This document shows, piece by piece, positions 20,765 through 32,731 of a stretch of DNA of 64,000 nucleotides. Source of the stretch: Noviherbaspirillum sp. L7-7A. Its GTDB lineage: Bacteria > Pseudomonadota > Gammaproteobacteria > Burkholderiales > Burkholderiaceae_D. The notes beneath the pieces are model-generated. The model ran no database searches. It was not told where the DNA came from and was given only the letters and a program-made list of their open reading frames with translations. The position numbers and the translations under genes were made by a program. The stretch covers positions 3,162,001 through 3,226,000 of the forward strand of contig NZ_JAHQRJ010000001.1 of assembly GCF_019052805.1 (NCBI RefSeq), read 5' to 3'. The first letter of the stretch is position 1. Every line of letters starts with the position of its first letter.

Positions 20765-21241
20765 ATGGAAAAGCTCGACCGATACGACCGCATACTTCTG
20801 ACGACATTGCAGAAAAACGGCCGTGCTTCCAATGTCGAATTGTCGGAGCAGGCCAGCCTTTCAGCGCCCCAGTGCTACCGTCGGGTGCGTCGGCTGGAAA
20901 TGGACGGCATCATCCGGGGCTACACCGCGCAGGTGGTGCCTTCCAGCCTGGGTCTGGATGTGGTGGCCTTCGTCAGCCTGACGATCGATCGCGAACAGTT
21001 CAAGAATGTGCGCGACCTGGAGAAGGTGATACGGGATTTCCCCGAAATCCTGGAGTGCTACACGATTTCGGGCGACTTCGACTATCTGCTCAAGGTGGTG
21101 TCCACCGACCTGCGTTCCTTTTCCGCCTTCCTCACCGACAGGCTGATGCAGGTGCCGGGCGTAGCCCGCATGCGCTCCATGATCTGCCTGGAAGAGATCA
21201 AGCCGGCCAGCCCGCTGCCGCTGCCGCCCGCGCTGAGCTAG
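20765..21241 (+). CDS. Lrp/AsnC-family transcriptional regulator
   Basis: The 158-residue protein has an N-terminal helix-turn-helix (LDRYDRILLTTLQKNGRASNVELSEQASLS, recognition helix PQCYRRVRRLE) and a C-terminal RAM ligand-binding domain (VSGDFDYLL-like YTISGDFDYLLKV). GGAGAG precedes the ATG. It is divergent from rocD, so it is the obvious candidate regulator of the arginine pair, probably responding to arginine or ornithine. The AT-richer 140-base gap between them would hold the operator. Confidence 0.9.
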   Translation: MEKLDRYDRILLTTLQKNGRASNVELSEQASLSAPQCYRRVRRLEMDGIIRGYTAQVVPSSLGLDVVAFVSLTIDREQFKNVRDLEKVIRDFPEILECYTISGDFDYLLKVVSTDLRSFSAFLTDRLMQVPGVARMRSMICLEEIKPASPLPLPPALS

Positions 21242-21268
21242 CGCCTGTCGTCAAGGCTCACAAAGCGT

Positions 21269-22243
21269 TCAGGAAGCCGCTTTGGCGCCCGCGTCGAAAC
21301 GGCCACCTTCCATCGGAAAGCCTTTCAGGAAATCGACTGCGGGGAGCCGCTTGCCGCCTGGTTTCTGCAACTGCCTCAGGCGCAGCACGCCTTCTCCGCA
21401 CGCCACCAGCACGCCCTTCGCAGCATCGGCGGCGAGGATGGTGCCCGGCGCCGCGCCGCTGCCCGCATCAACGGTGTCGACTTGCCAGATCTTCACCGGC
21501 ACGCCGTTGAACTGCCCGCTTGCGCCGGGAAATGGATTGAATGCGCGGATCTTCCTGGCCAGCACGGCGGCTGGCTGCGTGAAATCGAGCGCGGCCTCTT
21601 CCTTGGCAATCTTGGCCGCGTAGGTCACGCCTGCTTCAGGCTGCGGCCGGGCAGACAGCGTTCCCGCCTCCATCTGGCGCAAGGCATGGACGATCATGGT
21701 CGCGCCCAGCGCGGCGAGCTTGTCGTGCAGGCTGGCGGTGGTGTCGTCCGGCGCGATCGGCAAGGCCTGCCACAGCAGCATCGGGCCAGTATCCAGGCCT
21801 TCGTCCATCTGCATGATGGTCACGCCGGTTTCGGTGTCGCCCGCCTCGATGGCGCGATGAATCGGCGCCGCGCCGCGCCAGCGCGGCAGCAGCGATGCAT
21901 GAATATTGATGCAGCCGCGCGGCGCAATGCCCAGAACCGATGCCGGCAGGATCAGGCCATAGGCGGCCACCACCATCACATCATGCGGCGTGTTCTGCAG
22001 CAGCGCATGCGCCTGGCGCGCTTCGTCGGGATATTTGCCGTTCAGGCGCAGCGACACCGGCTGCGCTACCGGGATGCCATGCTGCTGCGCATACTGCTTC
22101 ACGGCCGATGCCTGCAGCTGCATGCCGCGTCCGGCCGGACGGTCGGGCTGGGTCAGTACCAGGGGAATCTCGAAACCTGCCTCGTGCAGGGATTTCAGGG
22201 CAGACGCCGCGAATTCGGGCGTGCCGGCATAGATGATTTTCAT
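21269..22243 (-). CDS. fmt: Methionyl-tRNA formyltransferase
   Basis: The 324-residue enzyme formylates initiator Met-tRNA with 10-formyltetrahydrofolate. The N-terminal formyltransferase domain starts [16 protein letters not shown] and contains the catalytic N-H-D arrangement ([21 protein letters not shown]) and MDEGLDTGP. The C-terminal OB-like domain begins near residue 205 (AFNPFPGA). It is arranged def-fmt, with fmt 25 bases after def, the common bacterial order. Confidence 0.97.
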   Translation of the reverse strand: MKIIYAGTPEFAASALKSLHEAGFEIPLVLTQPDRPAGRGMQLQASAVKQYAQQHGIPVAQPVSLRLNGKYPDEARQAHALLQNTPHDVMVVAAYGLILPASVLGIAPRGCINIHASLLPRWRGAAPIHRAIEAGDTETGVTIMQMDEGLDTGPMLLWQALPIAPDDTTASLHDKLAALGATMIVHALRQMEAGTLSARPQPEAGVTYAAKIAKEEAALDFTQPAAVLARKIRAFNPFPGASGQFNGVPVKIWQVDTVDAGSGAAPGTILAADAAKGVLVACGEGVLRLRQLQKPGGKRLPAVDFLKGFPMEGGRFDAGAKAAS

Positions 22244-22268
22244 GGGCGCGATTGTAGCGCCCCGGCGC

Positions 22269-22805
22269 TTACCTCGCGCCCACGACCTTCTGCTGTTCCC
22301 GCTTCAGTTCGCGCTCTTCCTTGATCATGCGGGTCTTGATCCGGTTGCGCTTCAGCGGAGACAGGTATTCGACGAACACCTTGCCCTTCAGATGATCCAT
22401 CTCGTGCTGGATGCAAACGGCAAGCAGGCCGTCGGCCTCGACTTCGAACGGCTTGCCGTCAAGATCGAGCGCGCGCACTTTCACCCGCGCCGGCCGCTCC
22501 ACGCCGTCATACACGCCGGGCACCGACAGGCAGCCCTCATCGTAGACCTGCCTTTCCGGACTGGCCCAGGTGATCTCGGGATTGATGAACACCTTGAGAT
22601 CGTCATGGGTTTCGGACGTGTCGATGACGATCAGTTGCTCATGCACGTCGACCTGGGTCGCCGCCAAGCCCACGCCGGGCGCTTCATACATGGTCTCGGC
22701 CATATCGGCGGCGAGCTTTTTTAACCTGTCATCGAACACCTTGACCGGTTGTGCGACCTTGTGAAGACGCGGGTCGGGATAACGGAGAATATTCAGTTGG
22801 GACAT
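22269..22805 (-). CDS. def: Peptide deformylase
   Basis: The 178-residue metalloenzyme removes the N-formyl group from nascent proteins. All three family motifs are present: GVGLAATQ (motif I), EGCLSVPG (motif II, metal-binding Cys) and QHEMDHLKG (motif III, two His ligands and catalytic Glu). The start [14 protein letters not shown] is chosen over an in-frame ATG 19 codons upstream because it matches the family N-terminus. It is first in the def-fmt operon and divergent from the LysM gene. Confidence 0.97.
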   Translation of the reverse strand: MSQLNILRYPDPRLHKVAQPVKVFDDRLKKLAADMAETMYEAPGVGLAATQVDVHEQLIVIDTSETHDDLKVFINPEITWASPERQVYDEGCLSVPGVYDGVERPARVKVRALDLDGKPFEVEADGLLAVCIQHEMDHLKGKVFVEYLSPLKRNRIKTRMIKEERELKREQQKVVGAR

Positions 22806-22981
22806 ACGACTTTTGCGCAACAATAGAAGAGGAATAGATGGTGGTTCTTCTTGCCAGTTCAAGTAATTGAAGGCAGAATTTGATTCACTACGGCAACATT
22901 TTTCAACGATTGCCTGACAAGCATCACGCTGTGCCCAGCCTGTAGTCGTTCCTTCGCTTCGCCGTCACTACCGGAAAAACC

Positions 22982-24061
22982 ATGAAAAAGTTTAGCACAG
23001 CCGGCCTGCTGTTCGCGCTTGCCTGCACTGCGGCATCCGCTGCCACGTCCACTGAAACGCCTTCCACCGCAGCCAAGTGCCAGTTCCTGGACAACGCGCC
23101 AGATCAGCATCAGGTAGCGCGCGGCGACACCTTGTGGAGCATTTCCGGGCGTTTCCTGCAGCATCCCTGGTGCTGGCCGCAGGTGTGGGGCATCAACCGG
23201 GAGCAGATCAGCAATCCGCACTGGATCTATCCCGGCCAGACGGTGTATTTCGACCGCGCCAGCGGCCAGTTGCGGCTGGCGCGCGCCGTCGGCGGCGAAG
23301 GCGGCCTGCCAACGGTGCGCATGTCGCCGCAGATACGGATGGAAAACATGGCTGCCGATGCCATCCCGGCCATTCCGGCCAGCGTCATCGAGCCCTTTCT
23401 CACGCAGCCGCTCCTGGTCGAGGAAGGCAAGCTGGCCGAGGCGCCGCGCGTGCTGCAGGGCGGCGACGGGCATGTGTACATGGGCAAGGGCGACGTCGCC
23501 TATGTGCGCGGCAGGATCGATGGCGACACCGTGTTCCAGGTCTATCGTCCCAGCCAGCCGCTGCGCGATCCGGACACCGGCGCCATCCTCGGCTACGAAG
23601 CCGCTTACCTGGGCACGATGAAGCTCACGCGCGCGGCGCGTGCCGACGACGAGGCGCATCGCTTCGTGGTCACCAGCGCGGTGCGGGAAATCGGCGTGGG
23701 CGCGCAACTGGTGCCGATGCCGCCCGCGCCCATCGTCAACTACGTGCCGCACCGGCCGCAGGTGGAAACCAGCGCCCGCGTGATGTCGGTCTATGGCGGC
23801 GTGGCCTACGCCGGCCAAAACAACGTGGTCACGATCAACCGCGGCAGCAGGCAGGGCCTGGATGCCGGCAGCGTGCTGGAACTGTATCGTCGCGCCGGCG
23901 TGGTGGCGGACCGGGCGGCAGGCAACCAGCCGGTGCGCTTGCCTGATGAGCGCTACGGTTCGGTGTTCGTTTTCCGGACTTTCGACAATGTCTCCTACGG
24001 CCTGGTCATGCAGGTCACCGCGCCGGTCCGGGTCGGTGACGTCGCCAGGTCACCAGAGTAA
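22982..24061 (+). CDS. Exported LysM-domain protein
   Basis: The 359-residue protein has a signal peptide (about residues 1-20, MKKFSTAGLLFALACTAASAA) and one LysM peptidoglycan-binding domain at about residues 40-90 (VARGDTLWSISGRF...PGQTVYF). A long beta-rich C-terminal region contains VARGRIDGDTVFQVYRP-like and NRGSRQGLDAGSVLELYR segments. No hydrolase motif is visible, so it probably binds the wall rather than cutting it. It sits 8 bases upstream of dprA, an arrangement conserved in Burkholderiales. Confidence 0.87.
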   Translation: MKKFSTAGLLFALACTAASAATSTETPSTAAKCQFLDNAPDQHQVARGDTLWSISGRFLQHPWCWPQVWGINREQISNPHWIYPGQTVYFDRASGQLRLARAVGGEGGLPTVRMSPQIRMENMAADAIPAIPASVIEPFLTQPLLVEEGKLAEAPRVLQGGDGHVYMGKGDVAYVRGRIDGDTVFQVYRPSQPLRDPDTGAILGYEAAYLGTMKLTRAARADDEAHRFVVTSAVREIGVGAQLVPMPPAPIVNYVPHRPQVETSARVMSVYGGVAYAGQNNVVTINRGSRQGLDAGSVLELYRRAGVVADRAAGNQPVRLPDERYGSVFVFRTFDNVSYGLVMQVTAPVRVGDVARSPE

Positions 24062-24069
24062 GCGCGGCC

Positions 24070-25170
24070 ATGACCGGCGGAGACCTGGCGGCATGGCTTA
24101 GACTTCAACAGACGCCCGGCCTGGGCATCATCGCCGCACACAAGCTGCTCAGCGCATTCCCGGGACCCGAGGCTATCCTGGCTGCGGATGCCGGCCGCCT
24201 CTGCGCGCTGGTCGGCAGCAAGCTGACCACAGCGCTGCTGGCACCACCCACGGCGACGCTTCAGGCCCTGATAGAAAAAACTCTTTCCTGGGCCGCCCTT
24301 CCCGGCAATCATGTGCTGACGCTGGCGGACGAGCACTATCCGCCCCTGCTGCTGGAAATCGCCGATCCGCCGCTGCTGCTGTATGCAAAGGGCCGGCTCG
24401 AACTGATCCGCCGCGAATCGCTGGCCATCGTCGGCAGCCGCAATGCCAGCGTGCAGGGCACGATGCATGCGCGCCAGTTTGCACAGACCCTGTCGGAGGC
24501 TGGCCTGACCATCGTTTCCGGCATGGCGCTCGGCATCGACACGGCGGCGCATGAAGGCGCGCTGGCAGGCGCGGGCAGCACGATTGCCGTGATCGGCACC
24601 GGCGCCGACATCGTCTACCCGGCGCGCAACCATGCGCTCGCCCACCGCATTGCCGAGGCAGGCTGCCTGCTTTCCGAATATGCATTGGGGACGCCGGCGC
24701 TGCCGGCCAACTTCCCGCGCCGCAATCGCATCATCAGCGGGCTGTCCGGCGGCACGCTGGTGGTGGAAGCGGCGGCCCAGTCAGGCTCGCTGATCACCGC
24801 GCGCCTTGCGGCCGAGCAGGGCCGGGATGTCTATGCCATCCCGGGCTCGATACAGTCGCCGCTGGCGCGCGGATGCCATGAACTGATCCGTCAGGGCGCC
24901 AAGCTGGTCGAAACGGCGGCAGACATTCTGGAAGACCGGAAATCTTTGCATTTGACCAGCAATCCGGAAGAAAAGCCGCTTTTTGTCCCCGGCTCTGGCA
25001 GTTGCGACAACGATATTTTGAGGATAATCGGCTATGATCCGGTCAGCCTGAATGCGCTGGCCGCTCGGGCCGGCGTGGATGCCGCTACAATGAATGCGCA
25101 GGTGCTGATGCTGGAAATGGATGGGCAGGTGGAACTGCTGCCAGGCGGATTGATCAGGCGATTGGCCTGA
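24070..25170 (+). CDS. dprA: DNA-processing protein DprA
   Basis: The 366-residue protein loads RecA onto incoming single-stranded DNA during transformation. It has an N-terminal helical SAM-like region, then the DprA Rossmann fold (LAIVGSRNASVQG, VSGMALGIDTAAHEGAL, VIGTGADIVYPARN, FPRRNRIISGLS, VVEAAAQSGSLITAR). A C-terminal winged-helix DML1 domain (about 300-366) follows. The length is typical. With comM at the left edge, this suggests the lineage retains competence genes. Confidence 0.96.
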   Translation: MTGGDLAAWLRLQQTPGLGIIAAHKLLSAFPGPEAILAADAGRLCALVGSKLTTALLAPPTATLQALIEKTLSWAALPGNHVLTLADEHYPPLLLEIADPPLLLYAKGRLELIRRESLAIVGSRNASVQGTMHARQFAQTLSEAGLTIVSGMALGIDTAAHEGALAGAGSTIAVIGTGADIVYPARNHALAHRIAEAGCLLSEYALGTPALPANFPRRNRIISGLSGGTLVVEAAAQSGSLITARLAAEQGRDVYAIPGSIQSPLARGCHELIRQGAKLVETAADILEDRKSLHLTSNPEEKPLFVPGSGSCDNDILRIIGYDPVSLNALAARAGVDAATMNAQVLMLEMDGQVELLPGGLIRRLA

Positions 25171-25207
25171 AGTTGAGCAAGCTCCACTAACCGCCGACGT
25201 GCGCTCT

Positions 25208-25235
25208 TATAATGAATGCAACGCTTTGGCGTTGC
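25208..25235 (+). promoter_or_regulatory. Possible smg promoter element and hairpin
   Basis: TATAAT at 25208-25213 is a perfect -10 hexamer but has no good -35 at normal spacing. Just downstream GCAACGC and GCGTTGC form a 7-bp hairpin (25218-25235). It lies in the 197-base gap between dprA and smg; no other structure is evident there. Confidence 0.35.
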
Positions 25236-25367
25236 AGCAGGTCCTGAATGGCAAACGGGTTTTTTACATCGATCTTGAAAAAACAAGCTGTCACAAATTT
25301 GCAACTGCGATGCTGTTAATCGCACAAATTATTGTGATGCTCAACTTCTTACCTTTACAGTAAAACC

Positions 25368-25844
25368 ATGTTTGATGTCCTAGTCTATCTTTACGAAACC
25401 TATTACCGGCCGGATGCCTGCCCGGACTCCGAGGCGCTCGTGAAGAAACTGTCAGCCGTTGGCTTCGAGGAGGAAGAAATCTCCAAGGCGCTTGGCTGGC
25501 TGACCGACCTTGCGGAAACGACCAATGAATTCTCGATGCTGCATCCGCAGCAGACCAGCTTTTCGGCAGGCTTTCGCATCTACGTGGAACGGGAATTCGA
25601 CGTGCTGGGCACGGCTGCGATCGGTTTCATCCAGTTCCTGGAGTCGGCCAAGGTCATCAATCCGCTGCAGCGTGAAATCGTGGTGGAACGGGCGCTTGCC
25701 GCCAGCGAATCGCAGATCTCGCTGGACAAGCTCAAGGTCATCGTGCTGATGGTGCTGTGGAGCCAGGGCAAGGAACCGGACGGGCTGATGTTCGACGAAT
25801 TGTTTCTGGATGACGACGAGGCGCAAACCCGGCAATTGCATTAA
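25368..25844 (+). CDS. smg: Smg protein (DUF494)
   Basis: The 158-residue acidic protein begins [13 protein letters not shown] and continues with [10 protein letters not shown], matching the Smg/DUF494 family that sits beside dprA and a topoisomerase gene in many beta- and gammaproteobacteria. No catalytic motif is visible and the function is unknown. It is mostly helical and soluble. A palindrome and a terminator follow it. Confidence 0.93.
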   Translation: MFDVLVYLYETYYRPDACPDSEALVKKLSAVGFEEEEISKALGWLTDLAETTNEFSMLHPQQTSFSAGFRIYVEREFDVLGTAAIGFIQFLESAKVINPLQREIVVERALAASESQISLDKLKVIVLMVLWSQGKEPDGLMFDELFLDDDEAQTRQLH

Positions 25845-25862
25845 CAAACATCACGGGTTTGT

Positions 25863-25880
25863 GCGCGCCAGCTGGCGCGC
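25863..25880. repeat. Perfect 18-bp palindrome
   Basis: GCGCGCCAGCTGGCGCGC is a perfect palindrome with no loop bases, 16 bases after the smg stop. It could extrude as a cruciform or be a dimeric protein site. A terminator follows 12 bases later. Confidence 0.7.
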
Positions 25881-25892
25881 CAATGATTACAG

Positions 25893-25913
25893 GCCGCGTT
25901 ATCGCGGCTTTTT
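25893..25913 (+). terminator. Rho-independent terminator after smg
   Basis: GCCGCG, a TTAT loop, CGCGGC and then TTTTT: a textbook terminator for the LysM-dprA-smg side. Confidence 0.9.
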
Positions 25914-26102
25914 CATTCGGCGGCTTGCTTGCGATTTCAGACGCAACCCGCTTATCATTGGCCGCAACTACGCAGGCGGTGCGGTCTGAGTCACCTCTTC
26001 CAGGCCTGATGCATTCAGGCAAGCGTCTGAATGCAATGTAAATTATCCCTGTACCATGCAGTCCATCACGCGAAACACGCGTCCATTGCGAGACCCATTT
26101 CT

Positions 26103-28748
<2,646 letters not shown>

Positions 28749-28794
28749 CGTCAGCGGTGCGCATCAGACCGCGCCACAGCGCAACACAAGGGAA

Positions 28795-28824
28795 AAAGGG
28801 CCGTGATTACCGCGGCCCTTTTTT
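28795..28824 (+). terminator. Rho-independent terminator of topB
   Basis: AAAGGGCCG and CGGCCCTTT form the stem, followed by TTT and AA, about 47 bases after the topB stop. Confidence 0.85.
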
Positions 28825-28905
28825 AATGGCGATGCAGTGGCGGCAAAATGCTGCCTTGGGTCCGCCGTCCATGTGCATGCTCCCCTGTCTTCTTCAAGCA
28901 TGCTG

Positions 28906-28934
28906 TTGCGCGACGTGTGGCTTGAATATATAGT
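28906..28934 (+). promoter_or_regulatory. Predicted sigma-70 promoter of the TRAP operon
   Basis: TTGCGC (28906-28911), a 17-base spacer and TATAGT (28929-28934). An operator-like site begins at the last base of the -10. Confidence 0.55.
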
Positions 28935-28944
28935 TGTAATACAA
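28934..28944. promoter_or_regulatory. FadR/GntR-type operator-like palindrome upstream of dctP
   Basis: TTGTAATACAA has TTGT and ACAA arms and fits the TnGTnnnACnA pattern of FadR-subfamily operators. It overlaps the -10, so binding would repress. A related site lies in the promoter of the GntR gene at 34382. Confidence 0.5.
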
Positions 28945-29019
28945 GTTACAGGCAGCTGCGATTCAGTTCCCCTGAGCCGCTCATCCCACCTTGACCACAA
29001 CAACACCCAGGAGACTTGC

Positions 29020-30000
29020 ATGATTTCTTTCCGCATGGGCGCATCCGCGCTCGCATTGGCAGTGGCCGCGGGCTTTTCCGCGAGCGCGATGGCTGTCACC
29101 ACGATGCGCATCAGCGTCTCGATTCCGCAGAACTCGCACCAGGGCGTGGCCATCGACACCTTCGCCAAGGAAGTGGAGAAGCGTACCGAAGGCCGCTACA
29201 AGATCCAGACTTTCTATTCCGCGTCGCTGGGCGCCGAGCGCGAAGCCACCGAGGCAGTACAGCTGGGCACCCAGGAACTGACCTTTACTTCCACTGGCCC
29301 GATACCCAACTTCGTGCCCGAGGTGAAGATCCTCGACGTGCCCTTCCTGTTCCGCGACTATGCCCATGCGCGCGCCGTGCTGGACGGCCCGATCGGCCAG
29401 GAACTGCTGCAAAAATTCGATGCCCGCGGCATGAAGGCGCTGGCATGGGGCGAGAACGGTTTCCGCCACATGACCAACAGCAAGCGCGCGGTCAACGCGC
29501 CGGAGGACCTCAAGGGCCTGAAGATGCGCACCATGGAAAACCCGGTGCACGTGCAGGCCTACAAGGGCTTCGGCATCATCCCGACGCCGATGGCATTCAG
29601 TGAAGTATTCACCGCGCTCCAGCAGGGCACGGTCGATGGCCAGGAAAACCCGCTGTCGGTGATCACCTCGGCCAAGTTCGACCAGGTGCAGAAGTACCTG
29701 ACCCTGACCGGCCATGTCTACTCGCCCTGCGTCTTCCTGATGAACAAGGGCGCTTTCGACAAGCTGTCCGCAGCCGACAAGACCGCCTTCCTGGAAGCAG
29801 CCAAGGAGGGCGTGAAGGCCAACCGCATGCGGGTCGATTCGGATGAAAAGATGGCCGTGGCCGACCTGCGCGCCAAGGGCATGACCGTGGTCGACCAGGT
29901 CGACAAGACGCGTTTCCAGAGCGCGCTGTCGCCGGTGTATGCCGACTTCGAGAAGCAGTTCGGCAAGGCCAACCTGGACCGCATCCGCAACTACAAATAA
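29020..30000 (+). CDS. dctP: TRAP transporter substrate-binding protein (DctP family)
   Basis: The 326-residue periplasmic receptor has a signal peptide cut after about residue 25 (SASAMA). The DctP/TRAP fold follows: SIPQNSHQGVAIDTFAKEVEKRTEGRYKIQTFYSASLG, the ligand-carboxylate region around LKGLKMRTMENPVH, and GTVDGQENPLSV. Such proteins bind carboxylates such as C4-dicarboxylates or sugar acids. AGGAG precedes the ATG. It is first in a DctP-DctQ-DctM operon. The exact ligand cannot be read from the sequence. Confidence 0.93.
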   Translation: MISFRMGASALALAVAAGFSASAMAVTTMRISVSIPQNSHQGVAIDTFAKEVEKRTEGRYKIQTFYSASLGAEREATEAVQLGTQELTFTSTGPIPNFVPEVKILDVPFLFRDYAHARAVLDGPIGQELLQKFDARGMKALAWGENGFRHMTNSKRAVNAPEDLKGLKMRTMENPVHVQAYKGFGIIPTPMAFSEVFTALQQGTVDGQENPLSVITSAKFDQVQKYLTLTGHVYSPCVFLMNKGAFDKLSAADKTAFLEAAKEGVKANRMRVDSDEKMAVADLRAKGMTVVDQVDKTRFQSALSPVYADFEKQFGKANLDRIRNYK

Positions 30001-30066
30001 TCCTTCAGCCCGCCCCCATCCGGGGCGGCGCTCGTCGCGAGCGACTTTCCCCTCAAGGACAGCAAC

Positions 30067-30561
30067 ATGAAATCTGCCTTCCTCAAATTTGAGCATGGCC
30101 TGAATCTCGTATCGCTCAGCATCGCCGGCATCATGCTGCTCATTGCCGCCGTGCTGGGCATGGTTCAGGTCCTGATGCGCTTCGTGCTGGAGCAGCCTTC
30201 CGAATGGAGCGAGGTGCTGGTGCGCTTTTCCCTGATCTGGATGGTGTTTCTCGGCATACCGGCCGCGTTCCGGCTGGGCTCCATGGTGTCGGTGGACCTG
30301 ATGCACCGCAAGTCCTCGCCCGCCTTCCGCCGCGTGCTGGACTTCCTGATCATGGCGGCGTCGCTGGTGCTGCTGGGCTTCATCGCCTGGTTCGGCTGGG
30401 ACTATGCCGTACGCGGCCAGGTGCAGACCATCATCGGCCTGGAGGCATTCTCGATGTTCTGGGCTTACCTCTCCATGCCGGTCGGCGCGCTGTGCGCCAT
30501 GGTGGGCGTGATCGGCAACTTCCTCGATCCGCGCCACGAAGAACTCGAAACCGCAACCTGA
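30067..30561 (+). CDS. dctQ: TRAP transporter small permease (DctQ family)
   Basis: The 164-residue inner-membrane protein has four transmembrane helices and the family motif around EQPSEWSEVLVRFSLIWMVFLGIPAAFR. It forms the membrane complex with DctM. It lies 66 bases after dctP and 22 bases before dctM. Confidence 0.92.
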   Translation: MKSAFLKFEHGLNLVSLSIAGIMLLIAAVLGMVQVLMRFVLEQPSEWSEVLVRFSLIWMVFLGIPAAFRLGSMVSVDLMHRKSSPAFRRVLDFLIMAASLVLLGFIAWFGWDYAVRGQVQTIIGLEAFSMFWAYLSMPVGALCAMVGVIGNFLDPRHEELETAT

Positions 30562-30583
30562 ACCGACATCAAGAGAGCCATTC

Positions 30584-31861
30584 ATGTCCACCACCATGCT
30601 CATCACGATGATTGTCTGCTTCGCCTTTTCGGTATCGATTGCGGTATCGATCGGCCTGGCCAGCATCGTCGGAATTTCCGTCGCCAATGCCAACATGCTG
30701 CTGGTGGCGAAGGAGATCTTCAATTCAATCAACAAGTTTCCTCTGGCCGCGATTCCCTTCTTCATCCTGGCCGGCAACCTGATGGAAACCGGCGGCATCT
30801 CGCGCCGGCTGGTGGAGTTCGCCAAGTCGCTGGTCGGCGGCATCCAGGGCGGCCTGGCCGCCAGCTGCGTGCTGACCTGCATGATCTTCGCCGCCGTGTC
30901 CGGCTCGTCGGTAGCCACCACCTTCGCCATTGGCGCCATCCTGATCCCGGCCCTGATCAAGCATGGCTATCCGGTCGGCTATGCGGCTGCGCTGCAGGCA
31001 ACGTCGGCGGAACTGGGCGTGATCATCCCGCCATCCATCCCGATGATCCTGTACGGCGTGTCGGCCGAAGTCTCGATCGGCGAGCTGTTCATTGCCGGCA
31101 TCGGCCCCGGCCTGTTCATCGGCATTGCGCTGATGATCTTCGCGGTGATCTATGCCCGCTTCAAGGGCTATGGCAAGGATGACCATGTCGGCAAGATGAA
31201 CGTGCTGCCTGCCACCCGCCAGGCTGCACTGGCGCTGCTGATGCCCGTCATTATCCTGGGCGGCATCTACGGCGGCATCTTCACCCCGACCGAGGCGTCC
31301 GCAGTGGCGGTGTTCTATGCCCTCGTGGTGGGCGTCTTCATCTACCGCGAAATCAAGCTGCCGGACCTGGTCGTCATCTTCAGGAAGTCGGTGCTGTCGT
31401 CGGCGGTGGTGATGTTCATCATCGCCAATGCCGGCCTGTTCTCCTTCATGATCACCCGCGCCGGCGTGCCCGACATGATCGGCGCCTGGCTGGCCGACGT
31501 GCTCAAGAGCCCCGCCTACTTCCTGCTGGGCGTGAACGCCGCGCTGTTCGTGATCGGCATGTTCATCGAGACCTCGGCCTCGATCATCGTGCTGGCGCCG
31601 ATCCTGGCCCCGGTGGCGATGCGCTTCGGCATCGACCCGGTGCACTTCGGCATGGTGATGGTGGTGAACCTGGCGCTGGGCATGATCACGCCGCCATTCG
31701 GCGTGAACCTGTTTGCCGCCTGCACCGTGGCGAAGATCTCGCTGGACCGCATCATCCCGAGGCTCTTGCCCTTCGTGCTGACCGTGATTGCCTGCCTGAT
31801 GGTGGTGACCTATTTCCCCGGACTGTCGCTGTACCTGCGCGACATCGTCTATCACCGCTGA
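30584..31861 (+). CDS. dctM: TRAP transporter large permease (DctM family)
   Basis: The 425-residue multi-spanning permease drives sodium-coupled substrate import delivered by DctP. Typical motifs are INKFPLAAIPFFILAGNLMETGG, AAVSGSSVATTFAIG, GVIIPPSIPMILYG, and the C-terminal LGMITPPFGVNLFA. The length is normal. It ends just before a strong inverted repeat shared with the convergent SDR gene. Confidence 0.95.
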   Translation: MSTTMLITMIVCFAFSVSIAVSIGLASIVGISVANANMLLVAKEIFNSINKFPLAAIPFFILAGNLMETGGISRRLVEFAKSLVGGIQGGLAASCVLTCMIFAAVSGSSVATTFAIGAILIPALIKHGYPVGYAAALQATSAELGVIIPPSIPMILYGVSAEVSIGELFIAGIGPGLFIGIALMIFAVIYARFKGYGKDDHVGKMNVLPATRQAALALLMPVIILGGIYGGIFTPTEASAVAVFYALVVGVFIYREIKLPDLVVIFRKSVLSSAVVMFIIANAGLFSFMITRAGVPDMIGAWLADVLKSPAYFLLGVNAALFVIGMFIETSASIIVLAPILAPVAMRFGIDPVHFGMVMVVNLALGMITPPFGVNLFAACTVAKISLDRIIPRLLPFVLTVIACLMVVTYFPGLSLYLRDIVYHR

Positions 31862-31867
31862 TGTAAA

Positions 31868-31898
31868 AAGCCGCGGCGGGTATCCCCTGCCGCGGCTT
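31868..31898. terminator. Bidirectional terminator between dctM and the SDR gene
   Basis: AAGCCGCGGC and GCCGCGGCTT flank an 11-base loop. The T-run is stronger on the minus strand (CTTTTTAC), so it serves mainly the ALDH-SDR operon. Confidence 0.75.
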
Positions 31899-31930
31899 CT
31901 GCCTGAATTGCCGACTGCGTCGCTTATTCG

Positions 31931-32692
31931 CTAGACGCAGCGCGCGCCATCCACTTCAATGCACACGCCGCTGATGAATGCGGCCTCATCCGAGGCCAGG
32001 TACAGCGCCGCATTGGCCACATCCAGCGCGGTCGAGAACCGTCCCAGCGGAATCGTCGACAGGAATTTCGCCCGCCGCTCCTCGGTGATCTCGCCGCCGA
32101 TGAAGGATGTCGACAGCGCCGTATCCGGATTGAACACCGGGTTGATGCAGTTGACCCGGATGTTGTCCGGCCCGAGTTCCACCGCCATCGACTTGCTGGT
32201 GCCGATCACGGCCGACTTGCTGCCGTTGTACCAGGTCAGGCCGGGCCGCGGCCGCACGCCGGCGGTGGACGCGATGTTGATGAACACGCCGCCGCCCTGG
32301 CGCCGGAACACCGGCGTGGCATGCATGGCCGACAGGTAGATGCTCTTCACGTTCACCGCATAGCAGCGGTCGAAGTCTTCTTCCGGCACGTCCAGCATGG
32401 GCTGGTTGCGATGGGTCCAGCCGGCGTTGTTGACCATCACGTCCAGCCGGCCGAACTGCTGCACGGCTTGGGCAACCAGCGCCGCCATGCTGGCGCTGGA
32501 TGTCACATCGCCCTGGATGAAGCGGGCCATGCCGCCGCCGGCCAGTATCTCTTCCGTCACCCGCTCGCCGCCGGCCGGCAGCAGGTCATTGACGACCACT
32601 TTCGCGCCCTCTTCCGCCAGCCGTTTGGCAATGCCTTCGCCGATGCCCGATCCGGCGCCGGTAACGATCACCACCTTGTCCTTTAACCGCAT
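31931..32692 (-). CDS. Short-chain dehydrogenase/reductase
   Basis: The 253-residue classical SDR has a cofactor loop TGAGSGIG (residues 11-18), NNAG, a catalytic Ser in INIASTAG and the Y-x-x-x-K pair in WYNGSKSAV. An Asp/Asn after strand 2 (VVNDLLPAGG) suggests NAD(H) preference. It ends SGVCIEVDGARCV, the standard C-terminus. It lies 39 bases downstream of the aldehyde dehydrogenase with its own AGGAG site, so the two probably oxidise an alcohol and the resulting aldehyde in one pathway. The substrate is unknown. Confidence 0.9.
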   Translation of the reverse strand: MRLKDKVVIVTGAGSGIGEGIAKRLAEEGAKVVVNDLLPAGGERVTEEILAGGGMARFIQGDVTSSASMAALVAQAVQQFGRLDVMVNNAGWTHRNQPMLDVPEEDFDRCYAVNVKSIYLSAMHATPVFRRQGGGVFINIASTAGVRPRPGLTWYNGSKSAVIGTSKSMAVELGPDNIRVNCINPVFNPDTALSTSFIGGEITEERRAKFLSTIPLGRFSTALDVANAALYLASDEAAFISGVCIEVDGARCV

Positions 32693-32731
32693 GCTGTCTC
32701 CTGTTGTTATCGAAATGAATGCTGTCGCGCA

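Noticed and set aside
25859-26041. 60-codon frame between smg and topB
   Set aside because: It spans the palindrome and terminator after smg and has no ribosome site.
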